Shown here piece by piece: positions 39,313 through 49,236 of a DNA stretch of 64,000 nucleotides. The notes beneath the pieces were generated by a model that worked only from the letters and a program-made list of their open reading frames with translations, made no database searches and had not been told where the DNA came from. The DNA lies in NCBI RefSeq assembly GCF_002554795.1, contig NZ_PDEQ01000004.1:186001-250000 (forward strand), read 5' to 3'. Origin of the DNA: Longibacter salinarum. Its GTDB lineage: Bacteria > Bacteroidota > Rhodothermia > Rhodothermales > Salinibacteraceae. Position numbers and translations under genes: made by a program. Each line of letters starts with the position of its first letter. Position 1 is the first letter of the stretch.

Positions 39313-39981
39313 ATGGAAGCTAAAACTATCGAGGCCCAGCCGCGAGAAACCGGTTCAAAGGCCGCCCGCGACCTCCGCTCCAACAACCAGGTACCGTGCG
39401 TACTTTACGGCCCGGAAACCGACCCGGTGTCCTTCGCCGTAACCGTACCGGCCCTGAACAAACTCATCTACAGCCGTTCGGCTAATGTCGTCGAAATTCA
39501 GATGGACGGGGACACCTGGCCCTGCATCCTGAAGGACTACGACCTCCACCCGATTACGGACCGTCCACAGCACGCGGATTTCCAGGTCCTCCGCGAGGGC
39601 CGGAAAATCACGCTCACGGTTCCGATCAACTACCAGGGTGTGCCGCAGGGTCAGAAAGACGGCGGTGACACGCAGATCGTCGTTCGCGAGATGACGATTT
39701 CGGTCAAGCCGGAGAATATTCCGTCGATGATCGAGATCGACATCAGCGAGCTCGAGATTGGCGATGCCATCCACGTCTACGACCTCGACGCGGACTACGA
39801 TATCAAAATGGCCGAGGGCCAGACCCTCGTTACCGTCGTTGCCCCGCGTCTCGAAGCCGTGGCAACCGAGGAAGAAGAAGAGCTCGAGGAAGGCGAAGAG
39901 CTCGAAGAAGGCGAAGAGCTTCCGGAAGGCGAAGAAGCCGAGGAAGGTGCCGAAGAAGGCGAGGAGACCGAAGAAGCGTAA
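39313..39981 (+). CDS. rplY: 50S ribosomal protein L25 / general stress protein Ctc
   Basis: Binds 5S rRNA in the large ribosomal subunit. The ATG at 39313 gives 222 residues of the long Ctc type. The N-terminal L25 domain (about 5-92; [22 protein letters not shown]) is followed by the TL5/Ctc beta domain (about 95-185; [20 protein letters not shown]). The last ~35 residues are an extremely acidic tail built from repeats such as [12 protein letters not shown], seen in halophile-adapted and Bacteroidota homologues. Between prs and pth, as in many bacteria. Two hairpins follow the gene. Confidence 0.96.
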   Translation: MEAKTIEAQPRETGSKAARDLRSNNQVPCVLYGPETDPVSFAVTVPALNKLIYSRSANVVEIQMDGDTWPCILKDYDLHPITDRPQHADFQVLREGRKITLTVPINYQGVPQGQKDGGDTQIVVREMTISVKPENIPSMIEIDISELEIGDAIHVYDLDADYDIKMAEGQTLVTVVAPRLEAVATEEEEELEEGEELEEGEELPEGEEAEEGAEEGEETEEA

Positions 39982-40016
39982 ATCTCTTTCTCTGCGCCGG
40001 TACAGACCGGCCCGCC

Positions 40017-40043
40017 CGGATCTCCCTCTGACGGTGAGATCCG
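40017..40043 (+). other. hairpin between rplY and pth
   Basis: Inverted repeat CGGATCTC / GAGATCCG with an 11-base loop, about 35 bp after the rplY stop and without a T run. Possible RNA processing or attenuation structure. Confidence 0.5.
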
Positions 40044-40057
40044 ATCACAACATGCCC

Positions 40058-40090
40058 CGTGGGGACGTAGCTTCGTGCTGCGTCCCCACG
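40058..40090 (+). other. strong hairpin between rplY and pth
   Basis: A stem of about 13 bp (CGTGGGGACG.AGC / GCT.CGTCCCCACG) with a TTCGT loop. No T run follows, so it may be an imperfect or factor-dependent terminator. Confidence 0.6.
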
Positions 40091-40178
40091 CGTGCGTCTA
40101 GGGACTGCTTGAGCATTTCGGGTTCTGGACGAGAGATTCCGCATTCAGGCCTGCCCCGAATGAGGGACTCAAGTCTGC

Positions 40179-40214
40179 ACGTTCACACTTCCATACTTCC
40201 ATACCTTCACACTT
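40179..40214. repeat. degenerate heptad repeats before pth
   Basis: Phrases CACACTT, CCATACTT, CCATACCTT, CACACTT, the reverse complement of the 1567-1602 block. It ends two bases before the pth start codon, occupying the place where a ribosome-binding site would be. Confidence 0.8.
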
Positions 40215-40216
40215 AA

Positions 40217-40780
40217 ATGTCTTCTAAGCATCTCATCGTCGGGCTCGGAAATCCCGGCCCGAAGTACGCCGGCACCCGTCACAACGTTGGTTTCCGTGTC
40301 ATTGACGTCCTCGCCGAGCGACTCAACGTCGATCTCCGGGCGAAGAACGACGCCGAGCGCGGCGAGACACGATACGGAGACGCCCCCCTTCTTCTGGTCA
40401 AGCCGCTCACCTTCATGAACCGAAGTGGTGACGCCGTACGACCGATTGCACGGTACAACAACATCGCCCCCGACAACATCCTCGTCATTTACGACGACTT
40501 GCACCTCGACGTCGGGCAAATCCGGCTTCGTCCCGGCGGCTCCAGCGCAGGGCACAATGGTATCGAATCCGTCTGCAATCAGCTCGGCACCACCGACATT
40601 CCACGCCTGCGCATCGGGATCGGCAATGACTTCGCGCCCGGACGACAGTCCAACTACGTGTTGTCGACCTTCACCCCCCAGCAGAAGGCGGAGCTCGAAG
40701 ACACACTCATCACGGCCTGCAATGCTACTCTCGCATTCGTTGAGGACGGCATTGACGAAGCGATGAACCGATATAATTGA
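40217..40780 (+). CDS. pth: peptidyl-tRNA hydrolase
   Basis: Recycles peptidyl-tRNAs released from stalled ribosomes. It has 187 residues, the normal size. The signature GLGNPGPKYAGTRHNVGF includes the catalytic His (about residue 23), TFMNRSGDAV carries the conserved Asn, and DDLHLDVGQIRLRPGGSSAGHNG contains the Asp and the second conserved block. The start at 40217 follows directly on a heptad-repeat block, so no Shine-Dalgarno sequence is present. Third gene of the prs-rplY-pth cluster. Confidence 0.97.
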   Translation: MSSKHLIVGLGNPGPKYAGTRHNVGFRVIDVLAERLNVDLRAKNDAERGETRYGDAPLLLVKPLTFMNRSGDAVRPIARYNNIAPDNILVIYDDLHLDVGQIRLRPGGSSAGHNGIESVCNQLGTTDIPRLRIGIGNDFAPGRQSNYVLSTFTPQQKAELEDTLITACNATLAFVEDGIDEAMNRYN

Positions 40781-41002
40781 GGTTTGGGGAGTGGAGGGTG
40801 GGACGTCCGGCCTCGCGCTTCTGTTGCAGGGGTTTTCATGCTGAATTACCGGTGAATCGCTGTCAACCCAGATTGTTGCCCTGTACTTTGACTCCGCTCT
40901 GCGGCGAACTCATCGACCCTATTTTCCGCCGTAGCTCCGCGACCCAATACCCCACCGCGGCGCACGACTCTTTCTTCACCCTCTGATTTACGTTTCGCAC
41001 TC

Positions 41003-43105
41003 ATGGACACAACGTCACTAATCACATATTTAGCTCCCGCGACTGGCGTCGTGGCGCTGCTCTATGCCTTTATCCGCACGCAGTGGATTAATAAGCAGGA
41101 TACGGGTACAGAGCTGATGTCAGACCTCGCGGACAGCATTGCTGAAGGGGCTCGCGCCTTCCTGAACCGCGAATACCGCATCCTCGCTATTTTCGTCGTC
41201 GTGGTTGGAGCCATCCTCGCCGTGGCCAACATGGGACAGGCCAACTCGTCCTGGCTCATCTCGATCTCGTTCGTCGTCGGCGCCTTCGCATCCGGCCTTG
41301 CTGGCTTCATCGGCATGAACGTGGCGACAAAAGCCAATGTCCGCACGACGCAGGCAGCCCGGACCGGCCTCAGCCCGGCCATGAACGTCGCCTTCTCCGG
41401 TGGACTCGTCATGGGGCTCTCCGTCGTCGGCCTCGGCATCATCGGCCTCGGCGTCCTCTGGCTCGTCTACAGCAATCTCGGCTGGAGCACGATCAAAATT
41501 ATCAACGTGATCACCGGCTTCTCCATGGGCGCCTCGTCAATCGCGCTCTTCGCACGTGTCGGGGGCGGTATTTACACGAAGGCCGCCGATGTGGGCGCTG
41601 ACCTCGCCGGAAAAGTCTACGCCGGCATCCCAGAAGATGACCCGCGCAACCCGGCAACAATCGCCGATAACGTGGGCGACAACGTTGGTGACGTCGCCGG
41701 CATGGGCGCGGACCTCTTCGAGAGTTACGTCGGATCGATCATCGGTACGATGGTTCTCGGAACGGCCTTCACCGGCGTATTTCAGACTGCGGATGGTACG
41801 ATTGAACTGGCCGCGGTCTTCCTTCCGCTCGTTATCGCCGCGGTCGGCATTCTCGTCGCGATCATCGGCTCCTTCTTCGTAAAAGTAAAAGAAGGCGGCA
41901 ACCCGCAGACGGGTCTCAACATCGGTGAGTTTGGTGCCGTCGGCATCATGATCATCGCGTCGTACTTCATTATCACGTGGCTCCTGCCCGAAACGTGGAC
42001 GGCAAACAACCCGATCACGGGTAACGCCTTTACGTACACCAGCACCGGCATCTTCGTCGCCGTCGTGATCGGACTGCTGGCCGGAACGTTCATCGGCCTC
42101 ATCACCGAGTACTACACGGCCACCGACAAGCGCCCCGTCATCGGCATCGCCGAGCAGAGCGTCACCGGTACCGCCACGAACATCATCAGCGGCCTCGGCG
42201 TCGGCATGTACTCCGCCGGCATCCCGGCCCTGATCATCGCCGCCAGCATCATCGGCGCTAACCAGTACGCCAGCCTCTACGGCATCGCTATCGCCGCCGT
42301 CGGCATGCTCAGCGTCACGGGTATTCAGCTCGCCGTCGACGCCTACGGCCCGATTTCGGACAACGCAGGTGGAATCGCCGAAATGGCCGAGCTTCCGCCG
42401 GAAGTTCGCGAGCGCACCGACAAGCTCGACGCTGTCGGCAACACCACGGCCGCCATCGGAAAAGGCTTTGCTATTGGTTCCGCCGCGCTCACCGCGCTGG
42501 CGCTCTTCGCTGCCTTCATGCAGCAGGCCGAAGTCCCGAACATTGACGTTGCCGAGCCGAAGATCCTCGCAGGTCTTCTCGTCGGTGCCGTCCTCCCGTA
42601 CGTCTTCAGCGCCATGGCCATGGGCGCCGTGGGTCGGGCCGCCGGTGACATGATCACCGAGGTCGGCCGTCAGCTGAACGACATTCCGGGCATCATGGAG
42701 GGCACAGCGAAACCAGATTACACGACCTGCGTCGACATTTCGACGAAGGCTGCGCTCCGCGAAATGGTCGCCCCGGGCGTCCTCGCTGTTCTCGTGCCGG
42801 TCATCGTTGGTTTCGTTGACAAGAGCATGCTCGGCGGTCTCCTCGCCGGCGTGACCGTGTCCGGTGTTCTGTTCGCCATCTTCCAGAGCAACGCGGGTGG
42901 CGCATGGGACAACGCCAAGAAGCGCATCGAGTCAACCATCACGGTTGATGGCGTCGAGCACGGCAAAGGCTCCGACGCGCACAAAGCCTCGGTCGTGGGT
43001 GACACGGTCGGTGACCCGCTCAAGGATACGAGCGGCCCGAGCCTTAACATCCTGATCAAGCTGATCGCCGTCGTCTCGCTCGTGATCGCACCGCTGATCG
43101 CGTAA
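41003..43105 (+). CDS. hppA: membrane-bound ion-pumping pyrophosphatase
   Basis: Hydrolyses pyrophosphate and pumps H+ or Na+ across the inner membrane. It has 700 residues and about 16 membrane helices. The substrate-site motifs are [20 protein letters not shown] and [18 protein letters not shown] (about 195-235), [10 protein letters not shown] (about 452-462), and the C-terminal [20 protein letters not shown]. The [10 protein letters not shown] segment (about 478) has Ala where K+-independent enzymes have Lys, so it should be of the K+-dependent class (established rule for the family). Whether the pumped ion is Na+ or H+ is not resolved here. Followed by a strong terminator. Confidence 0.97.
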   Translation: MDTTSLITYLAPATGVVALLYAFIRTQWINKQDTGTELMSDLADSIAEGARAFLNREYRILAIFVVVVGAILAVANMGQANSSWLISISFVVGAFASGLAGFIGMNVATKANVRTTQAARTGLSPAMNVAFSGGLVMGLSVVGLGIIGLGVLWLVYSNLGWSTIKIINVITGFSMGASSIALFARVGGGIYTKAADVGADLAGKVYAGIPEDDPRNPATIADNVGDNVGDVAGMGADLFESYVGSIIGTMVLGTAFTGVFQTADGTIELAAVFLPLVIAAVGILVAIIGSFFVKVKEGGNPQTGLNIGEFGAVGIMIIASYFIITWLLPETWTANNPITGNAFTYTSTGIFVAVVIGLLAGTFIGLITEYYTATDKRPVIGIAEQSVTGTATNIISGLGVGMYSAGIPALIIAASIIGANQYASLYGIAIAAVGMLSVTGIQLAVDAYGPISDNAGGIAEMAELPPEVRERTDKLDAVGNTTAAIGKGFAIGSAALTALALFAAFMQQAEVPNIDVAEPKILAGLLVGAVLPYVFSAMAMGAVGRAAGDMITEVGRQLNDIPGIMEGTAKPDYTTCVDISTKAALREMVAPGVLAVLVPVIVGFVDKSMLGGLLAGVTVSGVLFAIFQSNAGGAWDNAKKRIESTITVDGVEHGKGSDAHKASVVGDTVGDPLKDTSGPSLNILIKLIAVVSLVIAPLIA

Positions 43106-43171
43106 GCCGAGCGACGACGCATCTGCAAAATGATGCAACCCGGCTGCTGAGGCCGGGTATTCTGCCGAAGG

Positions 43172-43225
43172 AAACCGGGGCAGGCTGGAGGGCTCAGGCC
43201 GCTCCACCTGCCCCGTTTCTTTTTG
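43172..43225 (+). terminator. rho-independent terminator of hppA
   Basis: A long stem (GGGGCAGG.TGGAG / CTCCA.CTGCCCC) with an 11-base loop followed by GTTTCTTTTT, about 70 bp after the hppA stop. Confidence 0.9.
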
Positions 43226-43496
43226 CCCATCTCAGTATGTACCTTATTACTCCGGGCGTGGCTTTCGTCCACGGTTGGGAGCGCTTCCTGCCTCCCTCCT
43301 TTCCGCCTGATCGACATTATGTGCTGTTTCACAGAACCGTGGCACCACGGCGCGACCCGTCCGTAAGAGCCCGGCGCACGTCCGGCACGTCGTTCGTCCT
43401 TGCATGCACCGCGACGCGACGAGCGACCTACTTCTGCAGCATCGCGATTTCGCATTCCCGTACCACCTTATTGACGCTTCACAAGCGAACCCCACT

Positions 43497-45275
43497 ATGG
43501 CGAAGGTTGACGTCGAAATGCCCAAAATGGGCGAAAGCATCACCGAAGGCACTGTCATCGTCTGGCATAAGCAGCCAGGAGATGAAGTGGAGCAGGACGA
43601 GACGCTCCTGGAAATCGGCACGGACAAGGTCGACACGGAAGTCCCCTCTCCGGAGGCCGGCACGCTGACCGACATCCTCGTCGAGGAAGGCGACACGGTC
43701 GAAGTGGGCACGATCATCGCCCGCATCGAAACCGAAGCCGATGCCGCTGTCGATGCGAAACCGTCCGACGCACCGGAAGACTCCGCCGGTGAAGACCAAG
43801 AGGCGGCCGTGGATGACCAGGAAGCAACCGAGGTTGCCAAAGAGCAGGCCGACGCTGACTCTGCCGGCGCATCGGGAGGCGAAGACCACGAGATCGTGAT
43901 GCCCAAAATGGGCGAATCGATCACCGAGGGAACGATTATCGCCTGGCACAAAGAGATCGGCGACGAGGTCGATCTTGATGAGACGATCCTCGAGATCGGT
44001 ACCGACAAGGTAGACACGGAAGTGCCCAGCCCGGCCGCTGGCGTTCTAAAAGAGCGTCTCGTGGAGGAAGGTGAAACTGTGGAAGTCGGCACCCCGATCG
44101 CCGTCATCGGAGCCGAAGCGGGCTCCGCTGCTCCACAGCCGAGCACACCAGCTCCCGACACGTCGGACGAGTCGCAGCAAGAAGCCACACAGGAAGCTGC
44201 AAGCGCTCCGACCTCCGGAGACGGTGCCGTAGCCTCAGGCGAACCGATCGAACGTCGTGGGCCGGATGGCAGCTTCTACTCGCCTCTCGTCCGCTCTATC
44301 GCGGAGGAAGAAGGTCTGTCCATGAGCGAGCTGCAGTCCATCGAAGGTTCGGGCCGCGAAGGTCGCGTCACGAAGGAAGATGTGCTCGACTACCTTGAAA
44401 CCCGCGAGGCCGGCGGCACACAGACGGCAACGGAGACCGCTGCCCCGGCGACGGCCCCGAGCCGCCCACCGCGCCCCAGCCGTCCGGCGCCGAGCGGCGG
44501 AAGCGGCTACAAGGTGGAGGAAGGCCCCAGCGCCGACGAACTCCGCCAGCGGTACGACGAACGCGTCGAGATCGTCGAGATGGACCGGATGCGCAAGATC
44601 ACGGCCGAGCACATGGTCCGCTCCAAAGCGACCTCGGCCCACGTCACCAGCTTCGCCGAAGCCGATGTGACGGGCCTCGTCAAGTTCCGCGAGAAGAATA
44701 AGCAGGCCTTCCAAGAGCGCGAAGGCATCAAACTCACCTTCACACCCTTCTTCGTGAAGGCCGCCGTCGAAGCCCTGCGTAAGCACCCGGTCCTGAATGC
44801 GTCGGTCGAAGGCGACAAGATCGTCATGAAGAAGGACTACCACGTCGGAATCGCCGTGGCCATCGGCAAGAAAGGGCTCATGGCTCCGGTTATCCGCGAC
44901 GCCGGCAACCTGAACCTGACCGGCCTGGCGAGCAAGGCTGCGAACATCGCTGACCGGGCCCGTAACAAGCAGCTTCAGCCGGACGAACTGCAGGGCGGTA
45001 CGTTCACCGTGACGAACATCGGCTCCCTCGGCTCGCTGATGGGCACGCCGATCATCAACCAGCCGCAGGTCGGTATCCTCGCCACCGGCGCCATCAAGAA
45101 GCGCCCGGTTGTCGTGGAGGATCCGGACATGGGCGACGTGATCGCGGTCCGTCACATGATGTACCTCTCGCTGAGCTACGACCACCGCATCATCGACGGC
45201 TCGATGGGGTCGAGCTTCCTCCACACGGTCGTGGACGAACTCGAGTCGATTTCGCCGGACGACAACCTTCTCTAA
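43497..45275 (+). CDS. 2-oxo-acid dehydrogenase E2 (dihydrolipoamide acyltransferase)
   Basis: Core acyltransferase of a 2-oxo-acid dehydrogenase complex in the cytosol. The ATG at 43497 begins the first lipoyl domain (592 residues). There are two lipoyl domains (about 1-80 and 130-210), both with the lipoylated Lys in GTDKVDTEVPSP. The peripheral-subunit-binding domain is at about 258-302 (YSPLVRSIAEEEGLSMSELQ), then a Pro/Ala-rich linker and the catalytic domain (about 350-590) with YDHRIIDG. Acidic linkers are prominent. It could serve 2-oxoglutarate, pyruvate or branched-chain substrates; two lipoyl domains with KMGESITEG favour the succinyl or branched-chain types. No E1 or E3 gene is adjacent. 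Confidence 0.95.
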   Translation: MAKVDVEMPKMGESITEGTVIVWHKQPGDEVEQDETLLEIGTDKVDTEVPSPEAGTLTDILVEEGDTVEVGTIIARIETEADAAVDAKPSDAPEDSAGEDQEAAVDDQEATEVAKEQADADSAGASGGEDHEIVMPKMGESITEGTIIAWHKEIGDEVDLDETILEIGTDKVDTEVPSPAAGVLKERLVEEGETVEVGTPIAVIGAEAGSAAPQPSTPAPDTSDESQQEATQEAASAPTSGDGAVASGEPIERRGPDGSFYSPLVRSIAEEEGLSMSELQSIEGSGREGRVTKEDVLDYLETREAGGTQTATETAAPATAPSRPPRPSRPAPSGGSGYKVEEGPSADELRQRYDERVEIVEMDRMRKITAEHMVRSKATSAHVTSFAEADVTGLVKFREKNKQAFQEREGIKLTFTPFFVKAAVEALRKHPVLNASVEGDKIVMKKDYHVGIAVAIGKKGLMAPVIRDAGNLNLTGLASKAANIADRARNKQLQPDELQGGTFTVTNIGSLGSLMGTPIINQPQVGILATGAIKKRPVVVEDPDMGDVIAVRHMMYLSLSYDHRIIDGSMGSSFLHTVVDELESISPDDNLL

Positions 45276-45316
45276 ACCTCGCTTGATCGCAGAGAGATAA
45301 ATTTGAGCAGTACGGC

Positions 45317-45350
45317 ACAGGCCGATGGGATTCCCTCCCGTCGGCCTGTT
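45317..45350. terminator. shared terminator between convergent genes
   Basis: A 14-bp stem (ACAGGCCGATGGGA / TCCCGTCGGCCTGT, one mismatch) between the E2 gene (plus) and the sensor kinase gene (minus). T runs are short. Confidence 0.7.
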
Positions 45351-45377
45351 TGCATGACCCCGTGTGGCGGGTCCGGT

Positions 45378-48300
45378 TTATTCCCTCGGAAGCATGAGCG
45401 TAAACCGCGTCCCCATGCCGGGCGTGGACTCGACCTCCAGCGTGGACCCGATCAGCTCCGTCAGCTTTCGAACGATGGTCAGCCCGAGCCCGACACCTTC
45501 GAACTGCCGTGCATGTCCTGCACTCTCCTGCGAGAACGGATCGAACATTCGTCGCTGAAAATCGAGGCTCATGCCAATACCGGTATCCTCGATATCGACC
45601 ATACAACCACGTGGCCCCCGGATGCAGCGTATCGTGACGGTCCCTCCTTCCGGCGTGTACTTGATGGCATTGCCCACCAGATTGCGCAGGATTCGCTGCA
45701 ATGCTCCACCGTCGGTCTGGCACACCAGAGTCTCTCCCACCTCCTCCATATCGAGCCGAAGTTCTACCCCTTGCTTCCCCGCCCGGCCCCGCTGCTCCAA
45801 ATAAATGCCGCGGACTTCGTCCAGCAGGTCGACCTCCTGACGCTCAATCGACTCTTTTCCGGCATCCAACCTGGAAAAGTGAAGGACCGACTCCAGTGTT
45901 TTCTGAAGCCGGACCGTACTGTTGTAAATAACCTCACTGAACCGACGAGCATCTGGAGACTGTGCTTCCTCCCGCAGGGCATCGGAGAATCCGAGTAGGG
46001 CGGTGATCGGAGTTCGAACCTCGTGGCTGAGGTTTGCAATCATCTGCGACTTCAGCGCGCTGGTCTCATGCGCCTCATCACGCTCAGCTCGCAATTCAAC
46101 GCGGTCTGTGATATTGACAAAGGTCATCACCACACCGTCAATCCGATCATCCGGTGTGCGGTAGGGATGCACGCTCATGAGGTAGGTGGCCTTTCCCGCC
46201 ATAACCTCGCGACGCTGGGGCTGCAACGATTCAAAGACTCGACGAACCATTGCTGGAATGTCGACGCCCGTGACGACGTGCGAAACCCGGTCGATCGGCG
46301 TGGCGTGGCCATTCACCTGAATGTCGAAAAGGTCCAACGCCTGCGGGGTGTAACGCTTGACACGGAGATCGCGATCCAGGAAAATCGTGGCGATGTTCGT
46401 GGCTGCCATCAGATTTTCGAGGTCTGAGTTCACTCGCTTAACCTCCTCGATTTTACTGCTCAGCTCTTCGTTAACGGTCAATAGCTCCTCGTTTGCCGAC
46501 TGCAGTTCCTCCTTTCGAACCTGGAGCTCCTCGGTCGCGGACCGCAGCTCTTCGTTCATCGACTGCAGTTCTTCGTTCGAGGTCTGCAATTCTTCTGTGG
46601 ACGTCTCGTATTCCTCGAGAAGCGTACGCATACGCTGCTGCGTCTCCCGCAACTCCTCGTCCATCGACTCAAAGAGGCTCTGGTCGCCGAGCTCGCGATG
46701 CCCGATCCGCCAGTCCGGTTTCGGGGAGTCCGACGGCGGCTTCGTCGAAAACACCACCAGCACATACCCCTTGTTCGACTTCCGTTCTCTAACCGGTTCA
46801 ACGGTAATGGCGAGTCGCGTGACGGCTTTCCCGTTGTCATTCTTGTCATTCTCATCATTCTCTTCGTTCGCCTCGGCCGCCTCCTCAAGGCGCGCGAACT
46901 GCTCCAGCGTCGCTTGCTTCAACCGTTCAACGTCCGACTCCAACGCCTGCTTGATCATCGACAGCGACTGGAGAACCGAGGCCGGTGGCTCTTCCGGTGC
47001 ATCGGCATCCGGGGCCGACGGTCGATCGGAACGATCGACGGGCTCCAGCCGACGACCTTCGGGCTCGGCAGCGTGCTCTTCTAACGCCCCCTCCCACATA
47101 ATGGATGTCCGGCGTCCCTGCGTCGCGCGGAACAGAGCCGGGCGAATGACGAGCCGCAACCCGGGCACGATAATGTCTAGAAGGTTGAACGACGCCAGGC
47201 CTGTTCGAAGACGTACGTAGGGGCTGATGTCCCCCGTGACGTGAACAACATGTCCGTGTTCGTCCACCAGCACGGACGGCGGAGCATGCTCGTTGATCAC
47301 CAGAGAACGATGCATGGCTGCCAACCCACGCACGCCTGTTGCTGGCTCCTCCGATTCTGACCGCTTAGGAAATTCCGCCTGTCGATGCTTGATCGGGAAA
47401 CTGGTGGTCGCGGATACCGGGACATCCAGCGGCTGGTAGATGTGCTGACGCGTATCGAACGCCCGGAAGAGTTTGGAGGAAGCGTCGGGCGACTCGGACG
47501 GACCGAGAAACAAAAAACCGGTATCTTGTAGCGCGTAGTGGATCCGTGCGAACACGTCTTCCTGCAGCGCTCGGCCCATGTAGATCAGCACGTTCCGACA
47601 GCTGACAAGGTCGAGCTTCGAGAACGGTGGATCGGACGCCAGGTTATGTTCTGCGAAGAGCAGGATGTCCATCAGCTCTTGCTTTACCGCATACCCGTTG
47701 CGCTCCATCGAGAAGAAGCGCTGGAGTCGCTCGGCAGACACGTCCGATGCAATCGACCCGGGGAAATGACCCGTTCGGGCGAAGGACAGAGCATCGGTGT
47801 CAACGTCGGTGGCAAAAACTTGAATGGCTTGCCCACCGCCCAGACGCTCTCGTTGCTCCAAAAGCAGCATGCCGATAGAAAAGGCCTCCTCGCCCGTAGC
47901 ACATCCGGGGACCCAGACGCGAATGGGATCAGAGGAGACTCGATCCTCGAAAATCTCCGGGATGACCCGACGCTCGAGTTCATGAAACGCTTCCTCCCCC
48001 CGGAAAAAGCTCGTGACGGAAATCAGGAGATCTCTGAAAAGCGCGTGGACCTCGCCCGGGTGATGCTGAAGATGGTCAACATAGTCACGCAGATCGTCAA
48101 TTTCGGCGACCTGCATCCTCCGAGCCAGACGTCTCAGAATGGTGGCTCGCTTGTATCCTCCGAATGAGTGTCCCGTTTGCCGCTTCAGCTCGATGATCAC
48201 GGACTGGAGCGTCTCCTCGTGTTCTCCGTCGAGCGTGACGGACCCCGACGCCATGCGTGCCGGACCCTGACGACGTACGATTGACGTGACCCGGCGAGCG

Positions 48301-48857
48301 AGCCCACGAACAGAATCGACCACATCCACCAGACCCGTCCCCACAGCACTTCGTGGCATTCCGTCGTATTCGGCTTCGTTCGGGTCCTGTACGAGACATA
48401 GACCCGCGACCTCCTTAACGGCCTTCAATCCGAGGGTCCCATCCGTCCCCGTCCCAGAGAAAATGATGCACACCGAGTCCTCTCCCTGCACCTCTGCGAG
48501 CGAACGGAAAAACCGATCGATCGGAAAGCGACGCTGACGATCTTCCATGCGCTCGGAGACGAGAAGTCGCACGCCCTCCGACGTTTCCTCCATCGTCAGC
48601 AATCGACCGGGCGGGATGACGTACACGTGATCGGGCGCCAGCTCGATGCTCCCGTGCACCTGATTGACAGACATGGATGTGTGAGAACGCAGGAGCCGGT
48701 GCAACTCGCTGACATGATCAGGAGCGAGATGTTGCACCAAAACGAAAGCCATCCCAAGATCAGACGGCAGAGCAGCCAGAAATGCCGTAAGGGCTTTTAA
48801 TCCGCCAGCAGAGGCTCCCAAGCCCACGACAGGAAATGAGACACGACGTTCGGACAT
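45378..48857 (-). CDS. CheB-CheR-PAS-histidine kinase fusion
   Basis: A single 1159-residue signalling protein, started at the ATG at 48857 (an ATG 12 codons upstream is possible). The CheB methylesterase domain (about 5-190) has the Ser-His-Asp triad in GLGASAGG, LVQHLAPDH and FSGTGTDGTLGL. The CheR methyltransferase (about 215-480) has the SAM motif VWVPGCATGEEAFS. A linker and a long coiled coil follow (about 735-800; repeated TSTEELQTSNEELQSMNEEL pattern), then a PAS domain (about 805-915), HisKA with SHEVRTPITALLGFSDAL (about 935-1000) and a HATPase (about 1040-1155, DTGIGM, GVGLGLTIVRKL). It has no membrane segment and no receiver. No chemoreceptor or response regulator gene is nearby. 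Confidence 0.95.
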   Translation of the reverse strand: MSERRVSFPVVGLGASAGGLKALTAFLAALPSDLGMAFVLVQHLAPDHVSELHRLLRSHTSMSVNQVHGSIELAPDHVYVIPPGRLLTMEETSEGVRLLVSERMEDRQRRFPIDRFFRSLAEVQGEDSVCIIFSGTGTDGTLGLKAVKEVAGLCLVQDPNEAEYDGMPRSAVGTGLVDVVDSVRGLARRVTSIVRRQGPARMASGSVTLDGEHEETLQSVIIELKRQTGHSFGGYKRATILRRLARRMQVAEIDDLRDYVDHLQHHPGEVHALFRDLLISVTSFFRGEEAFHELERRVIPEIFEDRVSSDPIRVWVPGCATGEEAFSIGMLLLEQRERLGGGQAIQVFATDVDTDALSFARTGHFPGSIASDVSAERLQRFFSMERNGYAVKQELMDILLFAEHNLASDPPFSKLDLVSCRNVLIYMGRALQEDVFARIHYALQDTGFLFLGPSESPDASSKLFRAFDTRQHIYQPLDVPVSATTSFPIKHRQAEFPKRSESEEPATGVRGLAAMHRSLVINEHAPPSVLVDEHGHVVHVTGDISPYVRLRTGLASFNLLDIIVPGLRLVIRPALFRATQGRRTSIMWEGALEEHAAEPEGRRLEPVDRSDRPSAPDADAPEEPPASVLQSLSMIKQALESDVERLKQATLEQFARLEEAAEANEENDENDKNDNGKAVTRLAITVEPVRERKSNKGYVLVVFSTKPPSDSPKPDWRIGHRELGDQSLFESMDEELRETQQRMRTLLEEYETSTEELQTSNEELQSMNEELRSATEELQVRKEELQSANEELLTVNEELSSKIEEVKRVNSDLENLMAATNIATIFLDRDLRVKRYTPQALDLFDIQVNGHATPIDRVSHVVTGVDIPAMVRRVFESLQPQRREVMAGKATYLMSVHPYRTPDDRIDGVVMTFVNITDRVELRAERDEAHETSALKSQMIANLSHEVRTPITALLGFSDALREEAQSPDARRFSEVIYNSTVRLQKTLESVLHFSRLDAGKESIERQEVDLLDEVRGIYLEQRGRAGKQGVELRLDMEEVGETLVCQTDGGALQRILRNLVGNAIKYTPEGGTVTIRCIRGPRGCMVDIEDTGIGMSLDFQRRMFDPFSQESAGHARQFEGVGLGLTIVRKLTELIGSTLEVESTPGMGTRFTLMLPRE

Positions 48858-49236
48858 AATCGACGCTGAAGGGTGGTGGATGTCCCTTTCCAACGGCAGC
48901 GACGAGAAAATGAATCACGTCGAATAAGAAAAGCGGACCTGATGATCGATAGTACGTAAGAGTGGATTAGGGAAAAAGGTACCCGTTTCGACATACGCCG
49001 GAAAACCTGCAGGAACAAGCCAAACCGGAAGACCTGCATCATCCACCCTGTAAAGTGCTTACGACGATCTCCGAAAAGTGTCCGGCAATGCCTGTAGTTT
49101 GCATGCTGCCGGGTACGACGTCGGAGTCAGGTTTCCCCGTGCAGGACGATTTATTCTCCCTCGTATTGGGTTCGGCGACCGTACAAACAACCAGAGCATG
49201 TCTAAAATTCGTTCGGCGTATAATATTAAAACCGTT
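48858..49236. other. gene-free spacer
   Basis: About 380 bp upstream of the sensor kinase and downstream of the membrane-protein gene. Only short frames without features; no terminator or repeat noted. Confidence 0.5.
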
